Source of the DNA: Comamonadaceae bacterium
Lineage (GTDB): Bacteria > Pseudomonadota > Gammaproteobacteria > Burkholderiales > Burkholderiaceae_C
NCBI GenBank assembly: GCA_947456305.1
Contig: CANGPN010000003.1
Coordinates: 62,001-126,000 of the forward strand
Length of the DNA: 64,000 bases
Reading direction: 5' to 3'
Shown here one piece after another: positions 56,746-64,000 of the stretch; the stretch's first letter is position 1, and every line of letters starts with the position of its first letter. The notes below the pieces were generated by a model. That model had not been told where the DNA came from. It saw nothing but the letters and a program-made list of their open reading frames with translations, and did no database searches. A program made the translations under genes and the position numbers.

Positions 56746-57348
56746 TTAACTTTTCATTGCAATTTGAACCTGCCCTGTTGAGACTGACTCCATCAACCCA
56801 AGATAGGCCTTGGCTACTTCAGCGGCAGGTAAGCCGGGCGATGTGTCCATCTTCATTTTTTCTAATGTTTCTGTGATCCAGCCCGGGGACACGGCATTCA
56901 CTCTGACTTTGTCTTTCAGCTCCAAGGCGGCTGATTTCACAAAGCCTTCCACTGCGGCATTGACAGTGGTCACGATGGAACTGCCCGGCATGGGGTACAT
57001 GGACAGCACGCCCGTGGTTAAAGTGATGCTGCCCATGGGCTGGATATGTTCAGCGCCGAGCCGAACGATATTGACTTGGCCCATCAATTTATTCGCCAAA
57101 CCAAAATCCCAGTCTGCGGTTGTCGCATCACTGAAGCCGCGAAATTGCGCTACGCCTGCGGTGCAAATGATTGAATCAACTTTGCCGACATTACTCATCA
57201 ATGTTCGCAATGATTCGATATCAGCGATGTTGACCGGATGAGACTGGCTGGATCTCGAAGCCTGGATGACTTCATAGTTTGCTTTTAAAAGATGGACGAT
57301 GGCCGATCCCAGCAATCCGCTGGAACCAATGATCAATGCCCGTTTCAT
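56746..57348 (-). CDS. short-chain dehydrogenase/reductase
   Basis: A 200-residue SDR-like protein. IGSSGLLGSAIVHLL (glycine motif of the short atypical kind), ICTAGVAQFRG and VRVNAVSPGWITETLE are clear; the classical YxxxK is not obvious (TTVNAAVEGFVKSAALELK occupies the place, Lys only). The similar reductases next to LysR genes are of unknown role. AAGGAG precedes the ATG. It is divergent from the LysR regulator, which may control it. Confidence 0.78.
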   Translation of the reverse strand: MKRALIIGSSGLLGSAIVHLLKANYEVIQASRSSQSHPVNIADIESLRTLMSNVGKVDSIICTAGVAQFRGFSDATTADWDFGLANKLMGQVNIVRLGAEHIQPMGSITLTTGVLSMYPMPGSSIVTTVNAAVEGFVKSAALELKDKVRVNAVSPGWITETLEKMKMDTSPGLPAAEVAKAYLGLMESVSTGQVQIAMKS

Positions 57349-57427
57349 GTGATGCTCCTTTTGTTTCACAAGGAGGATTTTTCTTCCTCAGCTGGTTGGT
57401 GACAAGTAGCTCACCCGTAGAATTTGA

Positions 57428-57444
57428 TTCAACCCAAAGTTGAA
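57428..57444. promoter_or_regulatory. dyad TTCAAC-N5-GTTGAA ahead of the LysR gene
   Basis: A perfect six-base inverted repeat ending three bases before the LysR ATG. A second one, GGTGA-N8-TCACC, lies at 57398-57415. Their place in the divergent SDR/LysR promoter region fits regulator binding and autoregulation. Neither exactly obeys the T-N11-A rule. Confidence 0.4.
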
Positions 57445-57447
57445 AAT

Positions 57448-58347
57448 ATGCACCTGAAATCACTTAACGCCTTTCTTATGACATCGGAGCTGAAAAGTTT
57501 TTCAGCTGCATCACGTGTTTTGGGTTTGACACCTGCTGCGGTCAGCAAATCGATTGGCGAGCTGGAGCAAACGCTGGGCATCCGGCTGTTTCATCGCAAC
57601 ACCCGAAACCTGTCGTTGACCGAGGACGGTCGCAAGTTGCTGCTCGCAATTTCACCCGCTCTCAACACCTTGGAGCAGGCCTTGAGTCAATCCAAAAGTG
57701 TTGAGTTAAAGCCAACCGGTAAATTGAAAATCAATATCCCGGAAAGCTTTGGTAAAAAATTCATTCTGCCGTTATTGCCCGAGTTTTTACGCAGGTACCC
57801 GTTGATTGAATTGGATATCCATTTGCAAGACAAAAAAATTGATCCTGTCAGCGAAGCATATGACATCAGTATTGGTAACCTAGACGACACAGACAGCGGA
57901 TTGGTTTCAAGAGAGTTATGCCAACTCGAATTGGTCACCATCGCCTCGCCTGCTTATTTAGACACACATTCAGCACCGAAAACGCCCGCCGATTTATCCC
58001 ATCACAGCTTGGTGGGCTACAGACAATTGTCATCGGGGCGCATTGTCAACTGGAGGTATAAAAACGGTCAGGATACAGTCACTGTTTCGCCCGATGGCCA
58101 TTTAACTGTGTCCAATATTGAAGCTGTGGTGATGTGTGTGCAAAACGGCTTGGGCATCGGCAGTGTGGGAAGGTGGCTGGTGAAGGATGCCCTCAAAAAA
58201 GGCGAGCTTGTGCAACTGTTGAAAAAATACAAGCGTGCACCCTTGCCCGTGAAAATTTACTTTGCCAGCAGAAACCAACAGGCTAAAAAAGTCCGTGTGT
58301 TCATAGATTTTTTATTGGAAATGAAGAAGAGCCGTTTTTTTGAATAA
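57448..58347 (+). CDS. LysR-family transcriptional regulator
   Basis: A 299-residue LTTR. The winged helix at residues 1-60 (LNAFLMTSELKSFSAASRVLGLTPAAVSKSIGELEQTLGIRLF) is followed by a substrate-binding domain resembling the CrgA/DsdC-like group. The inducer is unknown. It is divergent from the SDR. I prefer the ATG at 57448 over a TTG 24 bases upstream, because the latter would place the dyad inside the gene. Confidence 0.92.
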   Translation: MHLKSLNAFLMTSELKSFSAASRVLGLTPAAVSKSIGELEQTLGIRLFHRNTRNLSLTEDGRKLLLAISPALNTLEQALSQSKSVELKPTGKLKINIPESFGKKFILPLLPEFLRRYPLIELDIHLQDKKIDPVSEAYDISIGNLDDTDSGLVSRELCQLELVTIASPAYLDTHSAPKTPADLSHHSLVGYRQLSSGRIVNWRYKNGQDTVTVSPDGHLTVSNIEAVVMCVQNGLGIGSVGRWLVKDALKKGELVQLLKKYKRAPLPVKIYFASRNQQAKKVRVFIDFLLEMKKSRFFE

Positions 58348-58427
58348 GAACGGATGCGACGCAATAAGGTGGCGTACCAATCGATGTTCGTGTCTATTCA
58401 TGTCTTTGGCAGCGACGACATACACAT

Positions 58428-58456
58428 AAAAAAACCGGCTTAGAGCCGGTTTTTCT
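58428..58456. terminator. bidirectional terminator between LysR and response regulator genes
   Basis: AAAACCGGCT (58431-58440) pairs with AGCCGGTTTT (58444-58453) around TAG, with A-rich and T-rich flanks, so it can stop both convergent genes. Confidence 0.9.
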
Positions 58457-58472
58457 TTGCGTGGTGAAAACC

Positions 58473-59072
58473 TCAACCCATCAACAAACCGTGGGTACGT
58501 GCAAAGTGCAGGGTTTGGGTGCGGCTTTTCACACCTAAACGGCGGAACAAGCGCCACAGGTGAACCTTGACCGTATGTTCGCTGATGTTGAGTTCTGCGG
58601 CGATGTCACGGTTGGACAAGCCGCGATCAAGCATCAGAATCAATTGTTTTTGGCGCTTGGACAATTTGATATCACCAATCACCACTGCATCGCCGTCGAC
58701 TTCGTCGTCGGACTTCAAAATATCCTGGATGGCGGCTGAAATCTCAGCTGTATCAGTGGATTTCTCAATGTAGAGATCAGCACCAGCTTCCAGGCAAGCA
58801 TCACGCGCTTCGCCTGAAGGCATGGCCGAGAGCACCACCAAGGGAATTTCGGGGTACATTTTTTTAACATCAGAAATGGCTGTGGCGCCTTTGACGCCTG
58901 GCAGCAGCAAGTCCAGCACAAACAATTCGGGCTCGCCGTTTTTGATGAGCGCTGCTTGCAGTTCGCTGTATTTTTCCAGTTCCACAACCTTAGAGGCGGG
59001 ACGCAGGCGACGCAGCAGCATGCCGATCATCTGGCGGACCATAGGGTGGTCGTCGATCACATATAAGCTCAT
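58473..59072 (-). CDS. NarL/FixJ-type response regulator
   Basis: A 199-residue two-domain regulator. The receiver has D7-D8, the phosphoacceptor D54 in LFVLDLLLPG, S82 in VVLSAM and K104 in YIEKS. The LuxR-type helix-turn-helix (about 135-195) has LSKRQKQLILMLDRGLSNRDIAAEL and EHTVKVHLWRLFRRLGV. No histidine kinase is nearby. It follows trpS by 16 bases on the same strand and may be cotranscribed. Confidence 0.93.
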   Translation of the reverse strand: MSLYVIDDHPMVRQMIGMLLRRLRPASKVVELEKYSELQAALIKNGEPELFVLDLLLPGVKGATAISDVKKMYPEIPLVVLSAMPSGEARDACLEAGADLYIEKSTDTAEISAAIQDILKSDDEVDGDAVVIGDIKLSKRQKQLILMLDRGLSNRDIAAELNISEHTVKVHLWRLFRRLGVKSRTQTLHFARTHGLLMG

Positions 59073-59088
59073 AGTTATTCTCCGGGTG

Positions 59089-60285
59089 TCAATAGTTCAG
59101 GCCCATGGCCTCGCGCACATCGCGCATGGTGTCTTGCGCCGTGGCACGTGCACGCTGTGTTCCAGCATCTACGATATCACGAACAAGGCGGGGATTGGAA
59201 ACAAAAGGCTCGGCGCGTGCCAACATGGGTTGTTGCTCGGCGATGATGGCATCGATGATGGGTTGCTTGCATTCGAGACAGCCGATGCCTGCCTTGGTAC
59301 ATTCGGTTTTTACCCATTGGCGGGTGCTTTCCGGTGAATACACCAGGTGAAATTGCCAGACCGGGCAGAGGTCCGGGTTGCCAGCGTCGGTGCGTTTGAC
59401 GCGTGCCGGGTCTGTCGGCATACGTTTGACCTTGGCCTCGATGCTGACCTTGTCTTCGCGCATGGCAATCGTGTTGTTATAACTTTTGCTCATTTTGGCG
59501 CCGTCCAGCCCAGGTAATTTGCTGGCTTCAGTCAGCAGCGCATGCGGCTCGGTCAACACGGCTTTGCCGGTGCCTTTGAAATAGCCTTCCAACCGCTCGC
59601 GGTCTTTGTCTGTCAATTCAGGAGCGGTTTGCAAATAGCCCATGGCGCCATCCAGCGCTTTGGTGTCGCCGGTTTCTTGAAATTGTTTGCGGGATTTCTC
59701 AAACCGCTTGACGCTGTCTTTAGGCAGCTTGGCCAGACAATCTTGCACCAGCGCATCGAAGTTGGGTTCGCGGCCATACAAATGATTGAAGCGGCGCGCT
59801 GCTTCGCGGGTGAGTTCCACATGGCTTGCCTGGTCTTCGCCCACCGGCACATGTTTGGCTTTGTAAATCAGAATGTCGGCGGCTTGCAACAACGGGTAGC
59901 CCAAAAAACCGTAAGTGGTCAGGTCTTTGTCTTTGAGCTTTTCCTGCTGGTCTTTATAAGTAGGAACGCGTTCCAGCCAGCTGATGGGCGTACCCATGGC
60001 CAACAAAGTAAACAATTCGGCATGTTCGGGAATTCGGCTTTGCAAAAACAAGGTGCATTTGTCCGGGTCCAAACCGGCGGCCAGCCAGTCGATGACCATC
60101 TCGTACACATTTTTTTCAATCACTTCACGGCTTTGGTAATGCGTGGTCAGCGCATGCCAGTCGGCGACGAAATAAAAGCATTCCATCTGCGACTGCAGAC
60201 GCACCCAGTTTTTCAAGGCCCCGTGGTAGTGGCCCAGATGGAGTGCGCCGGTGGGGCGCATGCCGGATAGAACGCGATCGGTCAT
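59089..60285 (-). CDS. trpS: tryptophanyl-tRNA synthetase
   Basis: A 398-residue class I synthetase. The HIGH-type motif is H16-LGH (GALHLGHYHG), KMSKS is in LDGAKMSKSYNN, and the tryptophan pocket YPLLQAADILIYKA is present. The length is of the longer form common in betaproteobacteria. The start is the ATG overlapping the upstream protease stop (ATGA); the earlier in-frame codon would lie inside that gene. Confidence 0.96.
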   Translation of the reverse strand: MTDRVLSGMRPTGALHLGHYHGALKNWVRLQSQMECFYFVADWHALTTHYQSREVIEKNVYEMVIDWLAAGLDPDKCTLFLQSRIPEHAELFTLLAMGTPISWLERVPTYKDQQEKLKDKDLTTYGFLGYPLLQAADILIYKAKHVPVGEDQASHVELTREAARRFNHLYGREPNFDALVQDCLAKLPKDSVKRFEKSRKQFQETGDTKALDGAMGYLQTAPELTDKDRERLEGYFKGTGKAVLTEPHALLTEASKLPGLDGAKMSKSYNNTIAMREDKVSIEAKVKRMPTDPARVKRTDAGNPDLCPVWQFHLVYSPESTRQWVKTECTKAGIGCLECKQPIIDAIIAEQQPMLARAEPFVSNPRLVRDIVDAGTQRARATAQDTMRDVREAMGLNY

Positions 60286-60962
60286 GGGGAAGGTAATTGC
60301 AAATAATTGGCCAGGGGTTGCAGTAACCACTGAATAGACAACATGGAAGCCGTCATGATAGGCAGCATCCACAGCGCATTGACCACGCCAAGAACCACCA
60401 GGCCCATGACAATGAAGAAGCCAAATCGCTCGATCTTGGCAAAACCGATGGCCATGCGCAGCGGCAGCAGACCGACCATGATGCGTCCGCCGTCCATGGG
60501 AGGAATGGGAAACAGATTGAAAGCAAACATCACCAGATTGGTCAGCAATCCGGCTTGGGCCATTTCATAAAAGAAACGCTCTTCAGCGCCGAAACCATTC
60601 AACAGATAAATAACCATAGCCCAAACCACGGCTTGCAACAGATTGGTGGCGGGCCCTGCCAAGGCCACCCAAACCATGTCACGTTTAGGGTTGCGCAGAC
60701 GTGAAAAATCTACTGGAACAGGTTTGGCGTAACCGAATAAAAAGTGACCGGCGGTGGCGATGTAAAGCACGAGCGGCATGGCTATGGTGCCTACAGGATC
60801 AATATGGGCAAACGGGTTGATGGTGACGCGACCCAAGGCCCAGGCGGTGTTGTCGCCCAGAAGCTTGGCGGCAAGACCATGCGCCGCCTCATGCAAAGTG
60901 ATTGCCAGTAACACAGGCAAAGCATGGGTGGTGATTGTTTGAACTATTTCATTGAAACTCAC
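60282..60962 (-). CDS. site-2 protease-like M50 metalloprotease
   Basis: A 226-residue membrane protein with six hydrophobic segments. The zinc site is H24-EAA-H28, and the second motif NLFPIPPMDGGRI provides the Asp ligand. It lacks a PDZ domain, so it resembles the small FtsH-independent S2P group (YwhC/Rv-type) rather than RseP. The substrate is unknown. It is coupled to trpS, a frequent pairing. The AT-rich 116-base gap upstream probably holds its promoter. Confidence 0.92.
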   Translation of the reverse strand: MSFNEIVQTITTHALPVLLAITLHEAAHGLAAKLLGDNTAWALGRVTINPFAHIDPVGTIAMPLVLYIATAGHFLFGYAKPVPVDFSRLRNPKRDMVWVALAGPATNLLQAVVWAMVIYLLNGFGAEERFFYEMAQAGLLTNLVMFAFNLFPIPPMDGGRIMVGLLPLRMAIGFAKIERFGFFIVMGLVVLGVVNALWMLPIMTASMLSIQWLLQPLANYLQLPSP

Positions 60963-61078
60963 TCTTCTATTCTCTCACTAAAATTGGTAAATTTAATATC
61001 AAAATAACATTTATCAGTAATCTTTTTCGTGTAAGACTGTCACACTCAATCCATCTAAAGGCAATCAGCCGGCAAAAT

Positions 61079-61714
61079 TTAGAGCCCTAAAAGCTTGGTA
61101 TCCCCGCTGCCCGGTCTGATCAGCAATGGCGCCTGCCCTGTAGCCATTGGTGTTAAGTCAACCACGGTCGTGGCTTGCATGGCGCAGGCACCGGCATCTA
61201 TGACGGCAGCGAGTTGATGTTCAAAGCGATCACGAATGTCCCCGGCTTGGTTCAAAGGCTCGGTCTCACCCGGGGGAATCAAGGTGGTAGCCAGCAGAGG
61301 TGCGCCGTGCATTTCGAGTAGTTGCAGCAGGCAGACATGGTCAGGCACGCGTAGGCCTATGGTTTTGCGTTGTGGGTGGGAAACGCGTCTGGGGACTTCC
61401 TTGGTGGCTTCCAAGATGAAGGTGTAGGCACCCGGCGTGGCGGCTTTGAGTAACCTGAACTGTCGGTTGTCCACCTTGGCATACAAGGCCAACTCGCTCA
61501 GGTCGCGGCACAACAGCGTGAGGTGGTGTTTGTCGTCTACCCCGCGCAGGCGACGCATTTGATCAACCGCGGTTTTGTCGTCCAGGTGGCAGACCAGTGC
61601 GTAACTTGAGTCCGTGGGTACCGCCAACACACCGCCTTGGTTCAACATCACCACAGCTTGTTTCAGCAAGCGCGGTTGCGGGTTGTCGGGATGGACTTGC
61701 AGCCATTGGGCCAT
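61079..61714 (-). CDS. Sua5/YciO/YrdC-family protein, YciO-like
   Basis: A 211-residue YrdC-fold protein. LNQGGVLAVPTDSSYALVC holds the KxR-less nucleotide pocket start; DDKHHLTLLCRDLSELALYA, PGAYTFILEATKEVPRR and TIGLRVPDH are present. It is closer to YciO, which has little threonylcarbamoyl-AMP activity, than to TsaC. It follows the PHP gene by 16 bases, as yciO follows yciV in E. coli. Confidence 0.9.
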   Translation of the reverse strand: MAQWLQVHPDNPQPRLLKQAVVMLNQGGVLAVPTDSSYALVCHLDDKTAVDQMRRLRGVDDKHHLTLLCRDLSELALYAKVDNRQFRLLKAATPGAYTFILEATKEVPRRVSHPQRKTIGLRVPDHVCLLQLLEMHGAPLLATTLIPPGETEPLNQAGDIRDRFEHQLAAVIDAGACAMQATTVVDLTPMATGQAPLLIRPGSGDTKLLGL

Positions 61715-61730
61715 GAATCTAAGCGCTAAG

Positions 61731-62582
61731 TTATTGGATACGGTCGGCCAGCAATTCCCACACAGGGGTCAGGTCGCCGGGTAGCCAGGGCAGGGTGCCG
61801 AGATCGGTATGGCTTTCATCCGGGCTGTGGAAATCGCTGCCACGCGATGCTGCCAAATCAAATTCTCTGGCCATGTCTGCGTATTCAATCGCCTCTTGCG
61901 CGGAGTGACTGCCAGTCACCACTTCGACCGCCTGACCGCCGTGGTTTTTGAATTCGGTGAACAAAGCGAATTCTTCGGTCGGTGTGAAGCCATAGCGCGC
62001 CGGGTGGGCGATGACGGCAATGCCTTGGCAGTCGCGTATCCAGCTGACCGCGTCGCCCAGCGATGCCCAGCGGTGCGGCACAAAGCCGGGTTTGCCTTCG
62101 GTGAGGAATCGTCGGAACACCTCGTGCGTGTCTTTGCAGACTCCGGTTTCCACCAGAAAGCGGGCGAAGTGGGTGCGCGAAATCAAGTCCGGGTTGCCCG
62201 CATAAGTGAGTGCGCCTTCAAAGCTGCCGTGAATGCCGACTTTGGCCAGACCGGCTGCCATGTCTTTGGCGCGTTCGTGTCGGCCGCCGCGTGTGCTTTT
62301 CAAACCTTCGACCAAGCGCGGGTCATCAATGTCAAAACCCAGACCGACGATATGCACCGTGTGCCCGGCGAATGACACAGAAATTTCGGTGCCGCTTAAG
62401 TAGCCCATGCCCAATGCTTTGGCAGCAGCAGCAGCCCGTCGTTGGCCGCCGATTTCGTCATGGTCGGTCAATGCCCATAACTCGACACCGTTGGCATGCG
62501 CGCGTGCAGCGAGTTCCTCGGGCGTGAGCGTGCCGTCAGAGATGACGGAGTGGCAATGCAAATCGGCGTTGAGTATGTTCAC
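61731..62582 (-). CDS. PHP-domain phosphoesterase (TrpH/RNase AM-like)
   Basis: A 283-residue PHP phosphoesterase. The metal motifs are DLHCHSVISDG (H9, H11), LTDHDEIGG, AHPARYG and SRGSDFHSP. E. coli RNase AM (YciV/Rnm) of this family has 5'-3' exonuclease action on short RNA and trims rRNA ends. It lies between recJ and the yciO-like gene on the same strand. Confidence 0.93.
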   Translation of the reverse strand: MNILNADLHCHSVISDGTLTPEELAARAHANGVELWALTDHDEIGGQRRAAAAAKALGMGYLSGTEISVSFAGHTVHIVGLGFDIDDPRLVEGLKSTRGGRHERAKDMAAGLAKVGIHGSFEGALTYAGNPDLISRTHFARFLVETGVCKDTHEVFRRFLTEGKPGFVPHRWASLGDAVSWIRDCQGIAVIAHPARYGFTPTEEFALFTEFKNHGGQAVEVVTGSHSAQEAIEYADMAREFDLAASRGSDFHSPDESHTDLGTLPWLPGDLTPVWELLADRIQ

Positions 62583-62591
62583 GGTCCCATT

Positions 62592-64000
62592 CTAGGCGGT
62601 GCGCATGTTTTCAATATGCAGTTTGAGTTTGCGCTGGCCTTGCCAACTGTCGAGCACCAAGCGGTAAGCGAGTTCAGCGTAGGCGGGCAATGCTTCGGTG
62701 CGTCCAAACCAAATGCCGTCTATGGCTTGGCCGTGCATTTTCAGTTTCAGCGACAAATGTTTTTCGCCGACGATACGCTGGCTGATCACTTCCAAGGTGT
62801 CATGGAACAGGGGGGCTGCAAAGCCTTGGCCCCAGACCTGGTTTTGCAATTCAATCGCCACATCGGGTCGCAGATGCGAAGCCGGCAGCGGCCCGTCGGT
62901 TTCCAGTGATTGCGCCAATGTGGCCGCGTCCAGCCATTGCGCAGCAATGTGTTGCAACGCAGCTTCGAAGGTGGCGAGGTCGTCTTCCAGCAAAGTGCAA
63001 CCGGCAGCCATGGCGTGACCGCCAAAACGCAGCAGCAAGCCCGGGTGCAGTTTGACCACCACGTCCAGTGCATCGCGCAAATGAAAACCGGGAATAGAGC
63101 GGCCCGAGCCTTTCAACACCGCCAGGCCCTCGGACTCGCTGGCAGCGAACACAAAACAGGGGCGGTAGTGCAAATCTTTCAAACGCCCGGCAACGATGCC
63201 GACCACGCCTTCGTGAAATTCTTCGTCATACACACACAAGGCGGGTGGCGGTTCATCCTCGCTGTCCATCAGCGATTCGGCAATCTGCAACGCCTGTTCG
63301 CGCATGCCGGTCTCCAGCGTGCGGCGCTCGCGGTTGATGGCATCGAGTTCTTGCGCGAGTTGCAAAGCCAGCGCGGTGTCGTCGGTGCGTAAACATTCGA
63401 TGCCCAAGCGCATGTCGGACAAACGTCCGGCGGCGTTGATACGCGGCCCCAGCGCAAAGCCCATGTCCTGGCTGATGGCTTGAGACGCATCGCGCCCTGC
63501 CACTTGAAACAGCGCCGACATGCCCGGTGGCAACTGGCCGCGCCGCATGCGTTGCAAACCTTGCGCCACCAAGCGCCGGTTGTTCGCGTCCAGTTTCACC
63601 ACATCGGCGACCGTTCCCAGCGCCACCAAGGGCAGCAGTCCGTCTAAGCGCGGTTCGGTGTCTTTGCTGAACACGCCGCGTTGTCGCAGTTCGGCACGCA
63701 AGGCCAGCAATACATAAAACATGACACCGACACCGGCAATGCATTTGCTCTCGAAGTTGCAACCCGGTTGGTTCGGGTTGACCAGCGCGTCAGCGGCGGG
63801 AATGTCTGGACCGGGCAAATGGTGGTCGGTGACCAGCACTTGCAACCCCAGTCGCTGTGCTTCGGCCACGCCGTCGACGCTGGCAATGCCGTTGTCCACG
63901 GTGATCAAGAGCTGTGCGCCGGTGGCATGTACGCGTTGCGAAATTGATGGCGTGAGGCCATAACCATCGACCACGCGGTCCGGCACGATGAAGTCCACAT
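62592..64000 (-). CDS. recJ: single-stranded-DNA exonuclease RecJ (N-terminus outside window)
   Basis: The C-terminal ~469 residues of RecJ, a 5'-3' ssDNA exonuclease for recombination and mismatch repair. The DHH-type motifs LLITVDNGIASVDG and VTDHHLPGPDIPAADALVNP, then GVGVMFYVLLALRAEL, GPRINAAGRLSDM, the DHHA1 region with HEGVVGIVAGRLKD and LRFGGHAMAAGC, and a C-terminal OB-like part are present. The frame runs off the right edge; the GTG at 63998 is an internal codon. The first ~100 residues with earlier DHH motifs are missing from view. Confidence 0.95.
   Translation of the reverse strand, partial: VDFIVPDRVVDGYGLTPSISQRVHATGAQLLITVDNGIASVDGVAEAQRLGLQVLVTDHHLPGPDIPAADALVNPNQPGCNFESKCIAGVGVMFYVLLALRAELRQRGVFSKDTEPRLDGLLPLVALGTVADVVKLDANNRRLVAQGLQRMRRGQLPPGMSALFQVAGRDASQAISQDMGFALGPRINAAGRLSDMRLGIECLRTDDTALALQLAQELDAINRERRTLETGMREQALQIAESLMDSEDEPPPALCVYDEEFHEGVVGIVAGRLKDLHYRPCFVFAASESEGLAVLKGSGRSIPGFHLRDALDVVVKLHPGLLLRFGGHAMAAGCTLLEDDLATFEAALQHIAAQWLDAATLAQSLETDGPLPASHLRPDVAIELQNQVWGQGFAAPLFHDTLEVISQRIVGEKHLSLKLKMHGQAIDGIWFGRTEALPAYAELAYRLVLDSWQGQRKLKLHIENMRTA

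Noticed and set aside
62592-63998. GTG at 63998 as the recJ start
   Set aside because: The frame continues to the window edge and family motifs expected upstream are missing, so the gene is cut by the window.
1-64000. tRNA, rRNA, CRISPR array or prophage
   Set aside because: No cloverleaf, conserved rRNA segment, regular spaced repeats or phage structural genes were seen by eye; tRNAscan-SE and a CRISPR finder would settle it.

Overview
The window looks like a chromosomal segment of a betaproteobacterium, most likely order Burkholderiales and near Comamonadaceae. The basis is gene order (mrcA / pilMNOPQ-type genes-aroK-aroB-dgt, gltB-gltD, mlaFEDACB-ABC-ABC-ibaG-murA-hisG-hisD, lptM-lysA next to divergent cyaY) and protein style. 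No rRNA, tRNA, CRISPR array or prophage was seen. Coding density is very high, with many ATGA stop/start overlaps; no gene-free stretch exceeds 300 bases. The window cuts two genes: a Pit-type phosphate transporter on the left and recJ on the right.

Region by region. 1-5.5 kb: end of pit, yqiA, an SDR, a small heat-shock protein with a ROSE-like RNA thermometer in its leader, an MFS exporter, a secreted HELVH protein and a periplasmic ankyrin protein. 5.5-8.2 kb: a PQQ alcohol dehydrogenase with the Asp-x-Asp lanthanide signature plus a dihaem cytochrome c. 8.2-15.9 kb: metK with a structured leader, two lipid A acyltransferases, a methyltransferase, an epoxide-hydrolase-like enzyme coupled to engB, a cytochrome c4, and msrPQ. 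16.0-17.6 kb: a compact cytosine methyltransferase/HNH restriction-modification pair. 17.6-28.4 kb: lysA-lptM, cyaY, mrcA, then a reduced pilMN-(pilO-pilP fusion)-pilQ operon running into aroK-aroB-dgt. 28.4-32.3 kb: MFS, DUF1415, a methyltransferase, a thioredoxin and a RAYT transposase with its REP-like palindromes. 32.4-39.1 kb: gltB and gltD, separated by a two-gene toxin-antitoxin-like module. 39.2-48.4 kb: the complete Mla phospholipid-transport operon, an ABC exporter, ibaG, murA, hisG and hisD. 48.6-56.7 kb: a FemAB-like gene coupled to a full System I cytochrome c maturation operon ccmABCDEFGHI, lying where hisC would be expected. 56.7-64 kb: an SDR/LysR divergent pair, and a minus-strand series recJ, trpH-like, yciO-like, M50 protease, trpS and an orphan NarL-type regulator.

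Functional links: the ccm operon would mature the two dihaem cytochromes c and serve the periplasmic PQQ electron-transfer chain. MsrPQ repairs oxidised periplasmic proteins. Mla, the lipid A acyltransferases, PBP1a and MurA cover envelope upkeep. The most unusual features are the RNA-level signals ahead of hsp20, metK and pilM, the PilO-PilP fusion, the module inside gltBD, and the REP/RAYT locus whose palindrome supplies the C-terminus and stop codon of a neighbouring methyltransferase.
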